Positions 41,525 to 51,004 of a DNA stretch of 51,203 nt are shown piece by piece. Every line of letters begins with the position of its first letter. The stretch's first letter is position 1. This DNA comes from Roseovarius tolerans. GTDB lineage: Bacteria > Pseudomonadota > Alphaproteobacteria > Rhodobacterales > Rhodobacteraceae. The notes under the pieces are model-generated. The model did not search any database and was not told where the DNA came from. It was given only the letters and a program-made list of their open reading frames with translations. Location: NCBI RefSeq assembly GCF_900109855.1, contig NZ_FOBO01000022.1, positions 1-51,203 on the forward strand. The letters run 5' to 3'. Position numbers and translations under genes: made by a program.

Positions 41525-42351
41525 TCCAGCCTCTCGAAGAACCGATCCCCGCGCCATGTCCAGAAGGCCAGCATCGACGAGCCCGCCGACGAGAAGATCA
41601 CCCGGTTGGCCCGCCCGATCAGGTTCTCGTAGGGCACGAATCCGACACCGCCGACAGCCTGCGGAAAGCGCGAGTCGGTGGAATTGTCGCGGTTGTCGCC
41701 CATGAAGAAATAATGCCCCTCGGGAACCGTGAAGACCCCCGTGTTGTCCGACCGCTGATCCCCGATATTCAGGATCGCATGGGAATGACCATTCGGCAGG
41801 GTCTCGATCTGGCGGGATTTGGTGCAGTCCGCCCCAGCCCCGACAGCCCCGTTTTCACAGCGCGGGCGGATGCCCATCGGCCCCTGTCGCGCGAATTCCT
41901 CGGTGAAATCACCGGCGGGTTCAAGCTCCACCGGCTCGCCGTTGATATGCAGCACGCCGTCCCGCATCTGGATGCGGTCGCCGGGCAGGCCGATCAGCCG
42001 CTTGATGAAATCGGTCCCATCGACAGGGTGGCGGAAAACGATGATGTCGCCGCGCTCGGGCTCTCCGCCCAGAATACGGGTGTTGTCGCCCCCCAGAATG
42101 CCGCAGATATTCTCGGCATCGACATTGATGAACCCGAGCCGCACTGACGGGCAGGAGGCGTAGGAATAGCCATAGGCCATCTTGTTGACGAAGAGGAAAT
42201 CGCCGATCAGCAGCGTGTCCTTCATCGAGCCGGACGGAATCCAGAACGGCTGAAAGAAGAGCGTGCGAAACAGCCCCGCGATCACGAGAGCCCAGAACAC
42301 CGTCTTGATCGTCTCGACGATGGAATTTCCTTTTTTGGCGTCAGATGCCAT
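41521..42351 (-). CDS. lepB: signal peptidase I
   Basis: Protein of 276 residues. One membrane anchor at about 14-34 is followed by [14 protein letters not shown] with the catalytic Ser42. The lysine motif is [16 protein letters not shown], and [12 protein letters not shown] is the conserved family box near the end. Removes signal peptides of exported proteins at the outer face of the inner membrane. First gene of the lepB-rnc-era unit. A partial intergenic repeat lies upstream. Confidence 0.95.
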   Translation of the reverse strand: MASDAKKGNSIVETIKTVFWALVIAGLFRTLFFQPFWIPSGSMKDTLLIGDFLFVNKMAYGYSYASCPSVRLGFINVDAENICGILGGDNTRILGGEPERGDIIVFRHPVDGTDFIKRLIGLPGDRIQMRDGVLHINGEPVELEPAGDFTEEFARQGPMGIRPRCENGAVGAGADCTKSRQIETLPNGHSHAILNIGDQRSDNTGVFTVPEGHYFFMGDNRDNSTDSRFPQAVGGVGFVPYENLIGRANRVIFSSAGSSMLAFWTWRGDRFFERLE

Positions 42352-42521
42352 CGGGCCTCTCCGGATAGGGCAGATTTGGGTCTCGCGCTACATGCGGGGC
42401 GGGGCTCAAAGTGTCAAGGCGCGAGGGGCGGTGATCGCCGGTGTGTGACAGGCAGGGTTGAGCAATACGCGGCTTGGGAGTCAGGCGTATCCTCCGATTG
42501 GTTGAACCTCGGGGCGGTTTG

Positions 42522-42597
42522 GGCCTGGAGCTGCCGTTGCCGCATCCCGCGCGAAACGCACCGAAGGTGCCGCGCGATCGCCGGGCCGTCCCGCGGC
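42522..42597 (-). repeat. intergenic repeat element, partial copy 3
   Basis: 76 bp identical to 38591-38666 at 74 positions, starting GGCCTGGAGC. The right half and terminal repeat are missing. Located in the 291-bp gap between lepB and acpS, in which nothing else is recognised. Confidence 0.7.
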
Positions 42598-42642
42598 ACT
42601 TCTGGCGGACATTCAACGACCGCTTAAAGCCATTCACGCCCC

Positions 42643-43053
42643 CTACTCCACCCCACCTTTCGGCCGCGCCTCGATCACCACAAAGGCCTGCGCCCAGGGG
42701 TGATCGTCGGTCAATGTCACATGAATGATCGCCTCATGGCCTTCCGGCGTCATCTCGGCCAGCCGCTCTGCCGCCCATCCGGTGACATGCATCACCGGCT
42801 GACCAGTGCGCAAGTTCGACACGGCCATGTCCTTCCACGCAATCCCCATGCGCAGCCCGGTGCCCAGCGCCTTGGAGCACGCCTCCTTCGCCGCCCATCT
42901 TTTGGCATAGGTGCCGACCACATCGGCGCGACGCTCGGCCTTGGCCTGTTCGATATCGGTAAAGACGCGGTTGCGGAACCGGTCGCCGAAGCGCTCCAGC
43001 GTGCCCGCAATCCGCTCGATATTCGCAAGATCGGTGCCGATGCCAAGGATCAT
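42643..43053 (-). CDS. acpS: holo-[acyl-carrier-protein] synthase
   Basis: Protein of 136 residues. [22 protein letters not shown] holds the catalytic Asp, and [16 protein letters not shown] is the second conserved block with its Glu. Transfers 4'-phosphopantetheine from CoA to ACP. The ATG at 43053 overlaps the stop of the upstream hydrolase gene (ATGA). A longer frame upstream is a shadow. Confidence 0.95.
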   Translation of the reverse strand: MILGIGTDLANIERIAGTLERFGDRFRNRVFTDIEQAKAERRADVVGTYAKRWAAKEACSKALGTGLRMGIAWKDMAVSNLRTGQPVMHVTGWAAERLAEMTPEGHEAIIHVTLTDDHPWAQAFVVIEARPKGGVE

Positions 43054-44519
43054 CCCAGTCCTCCGGGTGCAAAAAGTGGAAAGCTCACGCCAAGCGCCCA
43101 GGCGAGGATCAGGCCGAGTGCCACGCCCGCCGATGCCGCCCCTGCCCGCGCCGCGACCCATCGGCCCATCAACCCGAAGATCAGGAAGAAGAGCAGGATC
43201 ACCGGCGCGATCATGGCGAGAAAGAACAGCCGCTCGGTATCGAGCAGCACGGCGAGAGCGAGCGACAGCAGAAAGCCCAGCCGTGCCGTGATACGTTGCC
43301 AGAGCGCGGCCCCGCGCGCCAGCAGCGCATCGCCCAGCATGAAGGGCAGCGCGCCGCAGGTGAGCGCCGCGATGATGGTCAGGCGCTCGGGCGTCGGCCA
43401 GAAATTCGCGCCATAGCGGTCGAGCGCGAAGCCGAAGACGCCCAGCCCCCAGACCAGCAGCGCCAGCACCGCGACAGGGCGCAGGCCCTCGGGCCGCCGC
43501 CCCAGCCACCACAACAGCGCCAGTTGGCAAAGGCCGTAAATCGCCAGATGCAGCGCGAGGTAATCCGCCACCAGCACCGGCAAGAGCCGCGCCTCAACCT
43601 GCACCGCCAGAAGCGGCGCAAGCAGCGCGGGCAGGCCTACGACCAGCGCAAACCGCCCCGGTGAAAGCGCCCCCGGCACCGGCGGCGCGCGCTCGGGCAG
43701 AAGGCGCGAGAGCGGTGCCGCCAGTGCCACGATGGCGACCATCAGCGCCAGAAACCACGGGCCAGTCGCGCGCACCGCGATATCGCTCGCGCGCCCATAG
43801 GCGGCATCGAGCCACGCCACCGCCTCGGTGCGCCCGGCGCGGCTATGCAGCACCGCCACATGCTCGGCCAACGGGGCCACGACCGCGCGGCGGATCACAT
43901 CGCCTGCACGTGCGGTCTCGCCTTCGCCTGCCTCCGGGTCCACCATCGCCACGGCGTCACGGGCAAAGCCGCGCAGCCCCGGCTCCCAAGCGCCGGTGAT
44001 GAGCAGCAGAGTGTCGGGCGCAGTCGCCGTCACCGCCTTGGAAAAGGCCGAGATCGCCACCACGGAGCCGATCCGGGAATCGTCAATTGCAGTACGGATG
44101 ATGATATCGGTGGCCATCGAATGCCCCAGCAGCGCGACCTCGCCCTGCCAGCCCTCCACCGCCAGCGCTGCATCCACCACCGCGCTGGTCTGCTCGATCA
44201 ACAGGCGCGTGGTGCCGTCGATGCTCTCCACATCGCCCGACATCGGCACCGGGTGCCGCCCGTGCCCCTCAAAGTCGAAGACCCAGACCCGGTAGCCCGC
44301 CCGCGCCAGATCGTGGCCGTAGGCCTGCATCATCTGCCGCGACCCGGCAAAGCCATGCGCGACCACGACCACCGGGCCGTCAGCGCCGGGCTGCGCGATA
44401 CGGGTGATCGGCGTCTCGCCCACGGCGCGCGTGCTGATCTCCAGCCCCGCGCGCGGCGCCTCAAGCTGCCAGAGCGCAAGCGCGGCGAGCAACAGGGCCG
44501 GAATGGCGCGCAGGATCAT
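43050..44519 (-). CDS. alpha/beta hydrolase fused to a multi-helix membrane domain
   Basis: Protein of 489 residues. An N-terminal membrane segment ([18 protein letters not shown]) precedes an alpha/beta hydrolase domain at about 45-230, with oxyanion loop [13 protein letters not shown], nucleophile elbow LLGHSMATD and [11 protein letters not shown]. The C-terminal half consists of about six to eight hydrophobic helices with short loops. Both halves are in one frame without a break. The substrate is unknown. The hydrolase part should lie outside the cytoplasm. Coupled to acpS by ATGA, seven bases after the LysE gene. Confidence 0.75.
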   Translation of the reverse strand: MILRAIPALLLAALALWQLEAPRAGLEISTRAVGETPITRIAQPGADGPVVVVAHGFAGSRQMMQAYGHDLARAGYRVWVFDFEGHGRHPVPMSGDVESIDGTTRLLIEQTSAVVDAALAVEGWQGEVALLGHSMATDIIIRTAIDDSRIGSVVAISAFSKAVTATAPDTLLLITGAWEPGLRGFARDAVAMVDPEAGEGETARAGDVIRRAVVAPLAEHVAVLHSRAGRTEAVAWLDAAYGRASDIAVRATGPWFLALMVAIVALAAPLSRLLPERAPPVPGALSPGRFALVVGLPALLAPLLAVQVEARLLPVLVADYLALHLAIYGLCQLALLWWLGRRPEGLRPVAVLALLVWGLGVFGFALDRYGANFWPTPERLTIIAALTCGALPFMLGDALLARGAALWQRITARLGFLLSLALAVLLDTERLFFLAMIAPVILLFFLIFGLMGRWVAARAGAASAGVALGLILAWALGVSFPLFAPGGLG

Positions 44520-44526
44520 GCCGCCC

Positions 44527-45141
44527 TCATTGCGTGGCCGAGGACCGCAGCAGCGACACCCCCGCCGCGCCGAGCAGCAGGCCCACCGTCGCCTCGATCC
44601 AGCGCCGCCCGCGCAGATAGGCACGCATCATCACCCCGGTCGAGAAGAACGTGACCCAGCCGATGTAATTGATCAGCCCGATCAGTCCACAGAGCACCGT
44701 CAGCAGCAGATAGCCCTGCCCCGCGCCGCCCATCCCCAGCGAAAGCGTCGCCATCCAGGCAAACACCGCCTTGGGATTAGAGAGGTTCAGCATCAGACCG
44801 GACCAGAACAGGCGGCGCGGTGCGCGGCGCGCGGCGATGGTCGTGTCCGTGCCGCGCGCGGCGCGCAGCGACTGCAGCGCCAGCCACAGCAGGTAGAACC
44901 CGCCCGCGACCTTGAGGCCGGTCAGCGCCCAGCCGGTTGATTGCAGGATCGCGCCCATGCCGAGTGCCGCCAGCACTCCCCAGAAGAACAGGCCAAGCGC
45001 CAGCCCCAGGGCAAATCGCATCGCCCTTACACGGCCTGCCGCTATCGCCACACCAGCAGCCGCAAGATTGGCCGGACCGGGCGAGGCGGCGACAACCGCG
45101 AAGGCCAGCACAGCCGACAGCAGCCCCAGCGGCTCAGCCAT
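44527..45141 (-). CDS. LysE/RhtB-family exporter
   Basis: Membrane protein of 204 residues with about six helices. The SPGPANLAAAGVAIAAG motif near the N-terminus and FWSGLMLNLSNPKAVFAWMA in the middle define the LysE superfamily of amino-acid exporters. The substrate cannot be told from sequence. The ATG overlaps the pdxJ stop by eight bases. Confidence 0.85.
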   Translation of the reverse strand: MAEPLGLLSAVLAFAVVAASPGPANLAAAGVAIAAGRVRAMRFALGLALGLFFWGVLAALGMGAILQSTGWALTGLKVAGGFYLLWLALQSLRAARGTDTTIAARRAPRRLFWSGLMLNLSNPKAVFAWMATLSLGMGGAGQGYLLLTVLCGLIGLINYIGWVTFFSTGVMMRAYLRGRRWIEATVGLLLGAAGVSLLRSSATQ

Positions 45142-45886
45142 CGCGCGCCTCGTCCATCAGGCGGCGCATCTCGGTGATCGCCGGGCCAAGCCCGAGAAAG
45201 ATCGACTCGCCAATGAGGAAATGCCCGATATTGAGTTCCATCACCTCGGGAAAGGCGGCGACGGGTTGCACGGTGTCATAGGTCAGCCCGTGGCCCGCAT
45301 GCACCTCCAGCCCCAGCGCATGCGCATAGGCCGACATTTCGCGCAGCCCCTCCAACTCGCGGTCGCGGGTGTCGACATCGCCCTCGGCATGGGCGTCGCA
45401 ATAGGCGCCGGTATGCAACTCGATCACCTCCGCCCCGATCCTGTGCGCCGCCTCGATCTGACGCTTGTCGGCGGCGATGAAGATCGACACGCGACAGCCC
45501 GCCTCGCGTAGCGGTGCTATGTAATGCGCCAGCCGGTTCTCCTCTCGCGCCACCTCGAGCCCGCCCTCGGTGGTGCGTTCCTCGCGCTTTTCGGGGACCA
45601 GACAAACGGCGTGGGGCTTGTGGCGCAGGGCGATCGCCTGCATCTCCGACGTCGCCGCCATCTCGAAGTTGAGCGGCACCGTCAGCACCTCCATCAACCC
45701 GTCGATATCGGCATCCGAGATATGGCGGCGGTCTTCGCGCAGATGCGCGGTGATGCCGTCGGCGCCCGCCTCCTCTGCCAGCTTGGCGGCGCGCAGCGGA
45801 TCAGGATAGGCCCCGCCGCGCGCATTACGGACGGTGGCGACATGGTCGATATTCACGCCAAGGCGCAGTTTTCCATCGGACGGCAT
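45134..45886 (-). CDS. pdxJ: pyridoxine 5'-phosphate synthase
   Basis: Protein of 250 residues, a TIM barrel. LRLGVNIDHVATVRNARGG at the N-terminus, ITAHLREDRRHI and LEVHAGHGLTYDTV are the family blocks. Condenses deoxyxylulose 5-phosphate with 3-amino-2-oxopropyl phosphate in vitamin B6 synthesis. Lies between the DUF2062 gene and the LysE gene on the same strand. Confidence 0.96.
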   Translation of the reverse strand: MPSDGKLRLGVNIDHVATVRNARGGAYPDPLRAAKLAEEAGADGITAHLREDRRHISDADIDGLMEVLTVPLNFEMAATSEMQAIALRHKPHAVCLVPEKREERTTEGGLEVAREENRLAHYIAPLREAGCRVSIFIAADKRQIEAAHRIGAEVIELHTGAYCDAHAEGDVDTRDRELEGLREMSAYAHALGLEVHAGHGLTYDTVQPVAAFPEVMELNIGHFLIGESIFLGLGPAITEMRRLMDEARDG

Positions 45887-45925
45887 CGGGCTCTTCCTCA
45901 GATCATGATCGGCTCGGTGTGCAAC

Positions 45926-46606
45926 CTAGTCCCCTTTGCCGCGCCCGTCAGCCTCAATTGACGCATTTTCCTTCTGCGCCTTCTTTTCCTTGATCGCCGT
46001 CCATTTCGCCCGAAGCACGCCCTTGCGACGGTTCTGATAGGCGGTGATCACCGGCAGGCTGATGTAATAGGCGGCAAGCGCCGTCACGATACCGGGCACG
46101 ATGCCGCCCACCATGTAGGGCAGGAACACCTCGTCATAGAACAGGTGCAGGCCGTACCAATCGGCCTCGTGATCCGAGAAGATCGCCAGCACGTTGTTCT
46201 TGAGGTCCTCGCCCGCATCGAGAAACTTGCCCCCGAGCGAGCGGCTGATCTCGTCTTCGGCCAGCGTGTGCCGTCCCAGGATGGCATGCCCGGTCTGAAG
46301 CGAGATCACCCCGATCGGCACATAGGTCAGCGGGTTGCCGAAGAAGGTGCCCAAAAGGGCGGCGGGGATATTGCCGCGGAAGATCAAGGCCAGCGTGCCC
46401 GCCACGATGAAATGCAGCCCGTAAAACGGTGTGAAGGTGGTGAACACGCCCGCAAATATGCCGCGCGCGATCCGGTCGGGCGGGTCGGGCAGGCGGTGCA
46501 GCCGGTGCTTGACATAGGTGAACGCCCGCGCCCAGCCACCCTTGGGCCAGAAAAAGTCAGCGATCACCTTCCACAAGGGTCGTCTGTCTCGGCGTTTGAA
46601 AACCAC
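45926..46606 (-). CDS. DUF2062 family membrane protein
   Basis: Protein of 226 residues. DPPDRIARGIFAGVFTTFTPFYGLHF and GNIPAALLGTFFGNPLTYVP mark DUF2062, with three or four membrane helices and a basic C-terminal tail. Function unknown. Regularly found between pdxJ and rsh in Rhodobacteraceae, as here. Confidence 0.85.
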   Translation of the reverse strand: MVFKRRDRRPLWKVIADFFWPKGGWARAFTYVKHRLHRLPDPPDRIARGIFAGVFTTFTPFYGLHFIVAGTLALIFRGNIPAALLGTFFGNPLTYVPIGVISLQTGHAILGRHTLAEDEISRSLGGKFLDAGEDLKNNVLAIFSDHEADWYGLHLFYDEVFLPYMVGGIVPGIVTALAAYYISLPVITAYQNRRKGVLRAKWTAIKEKKAQKENASIEADGRGKGD

Positions 46607-46631
46607 CAGCGCGGCTCCTAGGGTTCATGGG

Positions 46632-48758
46632 TCAGACCGCCCCGGTGCGGGACGGATCACGATAGCGTTCGACGGCGGCCACATCGCTTTCGGCATCAAG
46701 CGCCGAGAGCACCCCGTGCAGATGTTCAGCGTCGCGCAATTCGACATCAACAAGCAGGCGATAGAAATCAGGTTTCCGGTCAACGAAAGTCAAGTCCGAG
46801 ATATTGGCCTTCTGTTCCCCGATCAAGGTGCAAATCCGCCCCAACACGCCCGCATCGTTGCCGATGGTGAGGTCTAATGTCACATCATAGGCAGCGGGAT
46901 GCGTGCCGGTGTGCCAGTGCAAATCCATCCAGCGCCCGGGCTGATCGTCATATTGCGAGAGGGTTTCGCAATCGATGGCATGGATCACCACGCCGCGCCC
47001 GCGATAGGTGATGCCGACGATGCGCTCGCCCGGCAGGGGCTGACAGCAGCGCGCGCGCTCAAAACTCTGATCGGCCTTGAGGCCAAGCACCGCGCGGTCG
47101 CGCGTCACCTCGTCCGACGGATCGGGCGCAAGATCGGGATAGACCGCGTTCAGTACCTGTTGCGCAGTCAGTTCCGCACTGCCCAGCCGCGCGCGCACCT
47201 CGTCGGCATTCTTCAGGCGCAGCGTGCGGGCGGCGGCCTCCAATGCCTTGTCAGTGGCCTTCTTGCCGACATGCTCGAACGCCGAGCGCGCCAGTTCGCG
47301 GCCCAGCTTGATATAGCGCCCGCGGTCCAGTTCGCGCAGGGCGCGGCGGATGGCGGCGCGCGCCTTGCCGGTGGTCGCGATATCCAGCCATGTGGCCTGC
47401 GGGGTCTGCCCGTCGGCGGTGATCACCTCGACCGATTGGCCGTTCTTCACACGGGTCCAGAGCGGCACGCGCATCCCGTCCACCTTGGCGCCCACGCAGG
47501 CATGGCCGATCCTCGTGTGGATCGCATAGGCAAAATCAATCGGCGTCGCCCCGCGCGGCAGCTTGATCACATCGCCCTTGGGGGTAAAGCAGAACACCTG
47601 GTCGGCATACATCTCGAGCTTGACCGCTTCGAGGAAATCCTCGTGATCCTCCTCGGCGTCGAACTGTTCGCTGACGGATGAGATCCACTTGGCGGGATCG
47701 ACGGCAAAGGGGTTTTCGGCGCGCACCCCGTCACGGTAGGACCAGTGCGCCGCGACACCGGTTTCGGCCACGTCATGCATCGCCTGCGTGCGAATCTGCA
47801 CCTCGACCCGCTTGCCGTCGCGGCCCGACACGGAAGTGTGGATGCTGCGATAGCCGTTCGATTTCGGCTGGCTGATGTAATCCTTGAACCGTCCCGGCAC
47901 GGCACGCCAGCGTTGGTGAATGGCCCCCAACGCCCCATAGCAATTGTTCTCGGACCGGGTGATCACGCGAAAGCCGTAGATGTCCGACAGGCGCGAAAAA
48001 CCCATCTCCTTTTCCTGCATCTTGCGCCAGATCGAATAGGGTTTCTTGGCGCGGCCAAACACATCCGCCTCGATGCCCGCCTTGTCCAACTCGTGCCGCA
48101 TGTCGCCGGTGATCCGCTCGACCACATCGCCGGTCTCGCGTTGCAGGGTGATGAAACGCCGGATAATGCTGGCCCGCGCCTCGGGGTTCAGCACGCGGAA
48201 CGCCAGATCCTCCAGCTCCTCGCGCATCCACTGCATGCCCATGCGGCCCGCAAGCGGCGCGTAGATATCCATCGTCTCGCGCGCCTTCTGCGCCTGCTTG
48301 TCGGGGCGCATCGCCTTGATCGTGCGCATGTTGTGCAGACGGTCGGCGAGTTTCACGAGAATCACCCGCAGATCCTTGGACATCGCCATGAACAGCTTGC
48401 GAAAATTCTCGGCCTGTTTGGTCTCGGAACTCGAGAGTTGCAGATTGGTCAGCTTGGTGACGCCATCCACCAGATCGGCCACTTCGCGGCCGAATTTCTC
48501 TTCGACGATGCGGTAGGACGCCTTGGTGTCCTCGATCGTGTCATGCAAGAGCGCGGTGATGATCGTCGCATCATCGAGCCGCTGTTCGGTGAGAATGGCG
48601 GCGACGGCAACGGGGTGCGTGAAATAAGGCTCGCCCGAATGGCGAAACTGCCCCTCATGCATCGCGCGACCAAAATCATAGGCCGCGCGAATGATGGCCT
48701 CATCGGTGCGAGGGTTGTAGTGGCGGACCAGCGTGATCAGGTCATCAACGGCGATCAT
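46632..48758 (-). CDS. rsh: bifunctional (p)ppGpp synthetase/hydrolase
   Basis: Protein of 708 residues. The HD hydrolase domain has LLHDTIEDT with His72 and Asp73, followed by the synthetase domain (RSENNCYGALGAIHQRW, PKSNGYRSIHTSV), a TGS domain at about 385-450 (FCFTPKGDVIKLPRGATPIDFAYAIHT begins it) and a C-terminal ACT domain. As the single alphaproteobacterial RelA/SpoT homologue it would both make and break the alarmone. Follows rpoZ by 32 bp, as usual. Confidence 0.95.
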   Translation of the reverse strand: MIAVDDLITLVRHYNPRTDEAIIRAAYDFGRAMHEGQFRHSGEPYFTHPVAVAAILTEQRLDDATIITALLHDTIEDTKASYRIVEEKFGREVADLVDGVTKLTNLQLSSSETKQAENFRKLFMAMSKDLRVILVKLADRLHNMRTIKAMRPDKQAQKARETMDIYAPLAGRMGMQWMREELEDLAFRVLNPEARASIIRRFITLQRETGDVVERITGDMRHELDKAGIEADVFGRAKKPYSIWRKMQEKEMGFSRLSDIYGFRVITRSENNCYGALGAIHQRWRAVPGRFKDYISQPKSNGYRSIHTSVSGRDGKRVEVQIRTQAMHDVAETGVAAHWSYRDGVRAENPFAVDPAKWISSVSEQFDAEEDHEDFLEAVKLEMYADQVFCFTPKGDVIKLPRGATPIDFAYAIHTRIGHACVGAKVDGMRVPLWTRVKNGQSVEVITADGQTPQATWLDIATTGKARAAIRRALRELDRGRYIKLGRELARSAFEHVGKKATDKALEAAARTLRLKNADEVRARLGSAELTAQQVLNAVYPDLAPDPSDEVTRDRAVLGLKADQSFERARCCQPLPGERIVGITYRGRGVVIHAIDCETLSQYDDQPGRWMDLHWHTGTHPAAYDVTLDLTIGNDAGVLGRICTLIGEQKANISDLTFVDRKPDFYRLLVDVELRDAEHLHGVLSALDAESDVAAVERYRDPSRTGAV

Positions 48759-48790
48759 CAGTGTCGCGCCTTGCGGTGATCAGGGGCGGC

Positions 48791-49144
48791 TCAGCCCTGA
48801 CCCTGGGCTTCCATAAGGGCGCGGAGCAGCTTTTCTTCCGACATGTCGTCGGCTTCGGGCTTGTCCGCTTCGCCACCCATCAGCAGGGCCATGGAGTCTT
48901 CTTCCGGCTCGTCCACCTCGATCTGGGTCTGGTTCGACTCGATCAGGCGTTCGCGCAGGTCATCGGCCGATTGCGTCTCTTCGGCAATCTCGCGCAGGGC
49001 GACGACCGGGTTCTTGTCGTTGTCGCGATCCACGGTCAGCGGCGATCCCGACGAAATCTCGCGGGCGCGATGTGCTGCGAGCATCACCAGATCGAAACGG
49101 TTCGGAACCTTGTCAACGCAATCTTCTGTCGTAACGCGGGCCAT
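48791..49144 (-). CDS. rpoZ: RNA polymerase omega subunit
   Basis: Protein of 117 residues. [20 protein letters not shown] and [20 protein letters not shown] are diagnostic of omega, followed by the acidic tail usual in this family. Promotes beta' folding and transmits the (p)ppGpp effect, which suits its pairing with rsh downstream. Confidence 0.96.
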   Translation of the reverse strand: MARVTTEDCVDKVPNRFDLVMLAAHRAREISSGSPLTVDRDNDKNPVVALREIAEETQSADDLRERLIESNQTQIEVDEPEEDSMALLMGGEADKPEADDMSEEKLLRALMEAQGQG

Positions 49145-49222
49145 AAGACCTCCGGGCAGGGTTTGGGCTTGAATCAGAAGCCACGTACTTAGGGGTTTGA
49201 AACAGGATTTACAAGCGTAGAA

Positions 49223-49789
49223 TCAGAGCGGCACAACCTCGTCGCGCGCATCCTGTGGTAGCGCCTCCAGCATCACACGCACCGTTTGTCCAAACACCGG
49301 ATGCACCCAGTCCGGGGCCACATCCGCCAGCGGCACCAGCACGAAGGCCCGCTCATGCGCGCGCGGATGTGGCAGGATAAGGCAGTCCGGCGCACGCTCC
49401 TGCTGTGCCAGCGCATCAAGCGCGCGCCACGACTCGAACTCCGCAAGATCGGGCAGAACCATGTCATCAACGCCGATCAGATCGAGATCGAGCGTGCGCT
49501 GCCCCCAGCGCGCGACACGCTCTCGCCCGAACGCCGCCTCGACCGCGTGCAACACCCCAAGCACCGCCTCGGGCGCACCCGGCATGCGCAGGGCAGCGGC
49601 GGCATTGACGAAATCCGGCCCGCTGCCCGCCGGGAAGGCGGGGGTGCGGTAAAGGCGGCTCACGGCGGCGACCTGCGCCCCGGCCCGCTCAAGATGCTGC
49701 AGTGCGGCATCGACCGTCCGGTCCGGTGAGCCCGCCCATGACGGCATATTTCCACCGATCGCGATCAAGCACAGTTGATCCGACGTCAT
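49223..49789 (-). CDS. folK: HPPK, folate biosynthesis
   Basis: Protein of 188 residues that pyrophosphorylates 6-hydroxymethyl-dihydropterin. CLIAIGGNMPSWAG at the N-terminus, the RWGQRTLDLDLIGVDD metal-binding block and LILPHPRAHERAFVLVPLADVAPDW are the family signatures. The ATG at 49789 is preferred since the residues before it are not HPPK-like. Confidence 0.94.
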   Translation of the reverse strand: MTSDQLCLIAIGGNMPSWAGSPDRTVDAALQHLERAGAQVAAVSRLYRTPAFPAGSGPDFVNAAAALRMPGAPEAVLGVLHAVEAAFGRERVARWGQRTLDLDLIGVDDMVLPDLAEFESWRALDALAQQERAPDCLILPHPRAHERAFVLVPLADVAPDWVHPVFGQTVRVMLEALPQDARDEVVPL

Positions 49790-49932
49790 GACCCACCTAT
49801 TCTTTTGTGATGTATCATTCTCTTGCGCAGCCTTCGGGAAGTCCCTAATTCTGCGTCCTACTTTGTCCTGCCCCACCACTCACACCACTCACACTCACAG
49901 GCAAGGCAAAACGATTTGGAAGGACATTAATC

Positions 49933-50505
49933 ATGTTTTACAAGGACGACCGTTTAGCGTTGTTCATTGATGGTTCGAACCTTTACGCAGCCGGCAAGGC
50001 CCTGGGTTTCGACATCGACTACAAACTCCTCCGTTCAGAGTTCATGCGCCGCGGCAAGTTGCTGCGCGCCTTTTACTACACCGCGTTGCTGGAAAATGAC
50101 GAGTATTCACCAATCCGGCCGCTGGTCGACTGGCTGCATTACAACGGCTATTCCATGGTCACGAAACCGGCCAAGGAATACACCGACAGCCAAGGCCGTC
50201 GTAAGGTCAAGGGCAACATGGATATCGAACTTTGCGTCGATGCCATGGAACTCGCGCCGCGCGTCGATCATATCGTGCTGTTCTCTGGCGATGGCGATTT
50301 CCGGCCGCTGGTCGAAAGCCTTCAGCGCCAGGGCGTGCGCGTCTCGGTCGTCTCGACGATTCGCAGCCAGCCGCCGATGATTTCGGACGACCTGCGCCGT
50401 CAGGCCGACAATTTCATCGAACTGGCCGATCTCAAGGACGTGATCGGGCGCCCGCCGCGCGAACATCAGAACGACCGGCAGGAGGCCTATGCCGAACAGG
50501 AATGA
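49933..50505 (+). CDS. NYN-domain (LabA/DUF88) ribonuclease-like protein
   Basis: Protein of 190 residues with a PIN-like NYN nuclease domain. FIDGSNLYAAGKALGFDIDY gives the first acidic residue, and NMDIELCVDAMELA and LFSGDGDFRPLVESLQRQG the others. Members cleave RNA. The C-terminal tail is polar and Glu/Arg-rich. A strong ribosome site GGAAGGA lies upstream of the ATG at 49933. Divergent from folK across 143 bp. Confidence 0.88.
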   Translation: MFYKDDRLALFIDGSNLYAAGKALGFDIDYKLLRSEFMRRGKLLRAFYYTALLENDEYSPIRPLVDWLHYNGYSMVTKPAKEYTDSQGRRKVKGNMDIELCVDAMELAPRVDHIVLFSGDGDFRPLVESLQRQGVRVSVVSTIRSQPPMISDDLRRQADNFIELADLKDVIGRPPREHQNDRQEAYAEQE

Positions 50506-50531
50506 CGTTTTCCTGACACGGCTTTGCACTG

Positions 50532-50576
50532 ACGCCCGGGTTCCGCACGCATGAGCATGGCGGACCCGGGCGTTTT
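50532..50576 (+). terminator. terminator-like hairpin overlapping the next gene's start
   Basis: ACGCCCGGGT (50532-50541) pairs with ACCCGGGCGT (50564-50573), and CCGC/GCGG extends the stem inward. TTT follows. It lies 27 bp after the NYN gene, so it fits as its terminator, but both possible ATG codons of the following gene are in its loop. Confidence 0.55.
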
Positions 50577-51003
50577 GCTGCAACTGGGCGGGCTTTTCCT
50601 GGCGGCGTTCGGCGCGGCGACGATTCTGCCGTTTCAGTCCGAAGTGGTCTTTGTCGGCCTGCAACTTGCGGGCACCGCCTCGCTGCTTTGGCTGATCGTG
50701 GTGGCAAGCGTGGGCAACACGCTCGGGGCCGTGGTCAATTATGTCATGGGGCGCGGGATCGAACGGTTTCGACATCGCCGCTGGTTTCCGGTCAATGCGG
50801 CACAGCTGGCCCGGGCACAGCGCTGGTATGCCCGCTGGGGGGTCTGGACCCTGCTGATGAGCTGGGCCCCGCTGGGCGACGCCTTCACGGTGATCGCGGG
50901 CGTCATGCGCACCCCGGCATGGCTATTTCTCGCACTGGTCACCATCGCCAAGACCGGGCGGTATATCGTGCTTGCCTGGCTGACGGTGCAGGCGGGTGGG
51001 TAA
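50551..51003 (+). CDS. YqaA/DedA-like small membrane protein
   Basis: Protein of 150 residues with four or so helices. GGLFLAAFGAATILPFQSEVVFVGL, GNTLGAVVNYVMGRGIERF and the GDAFTVIAGVMRTPAWLF block are typical of YqaA proteins of the VTT/DedA superfamily, which move lipids or maintain membrane potential. Starts at the ATG at 50551 or two codons later. No other start is near. The start lies in the loop of a stable hairpin. Confidence 0.8.
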   Translation: MSMADPGVLLQLGGLFLAAFGAATILPFQSEVVFVGLQLAGTASLLWLIVVASVGNTLGAVVNYVMGRGIERFRHRRWFPVNAAQLARAQRWYARWGVWTLLMSWAPLGDAFTVIAGVMRTPAWLFLALVTIAKTGRYIVLAWLTVQAGG

Positions 51004-51004
51004 G

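Noticed and set aside
42643..43530. Long 295-codon version of acpS
   Set aside because: The first 159 codons are an off-frame reading of the hydrolase membrane domain. AcpS begins at 43053 with ILGIGTDL.
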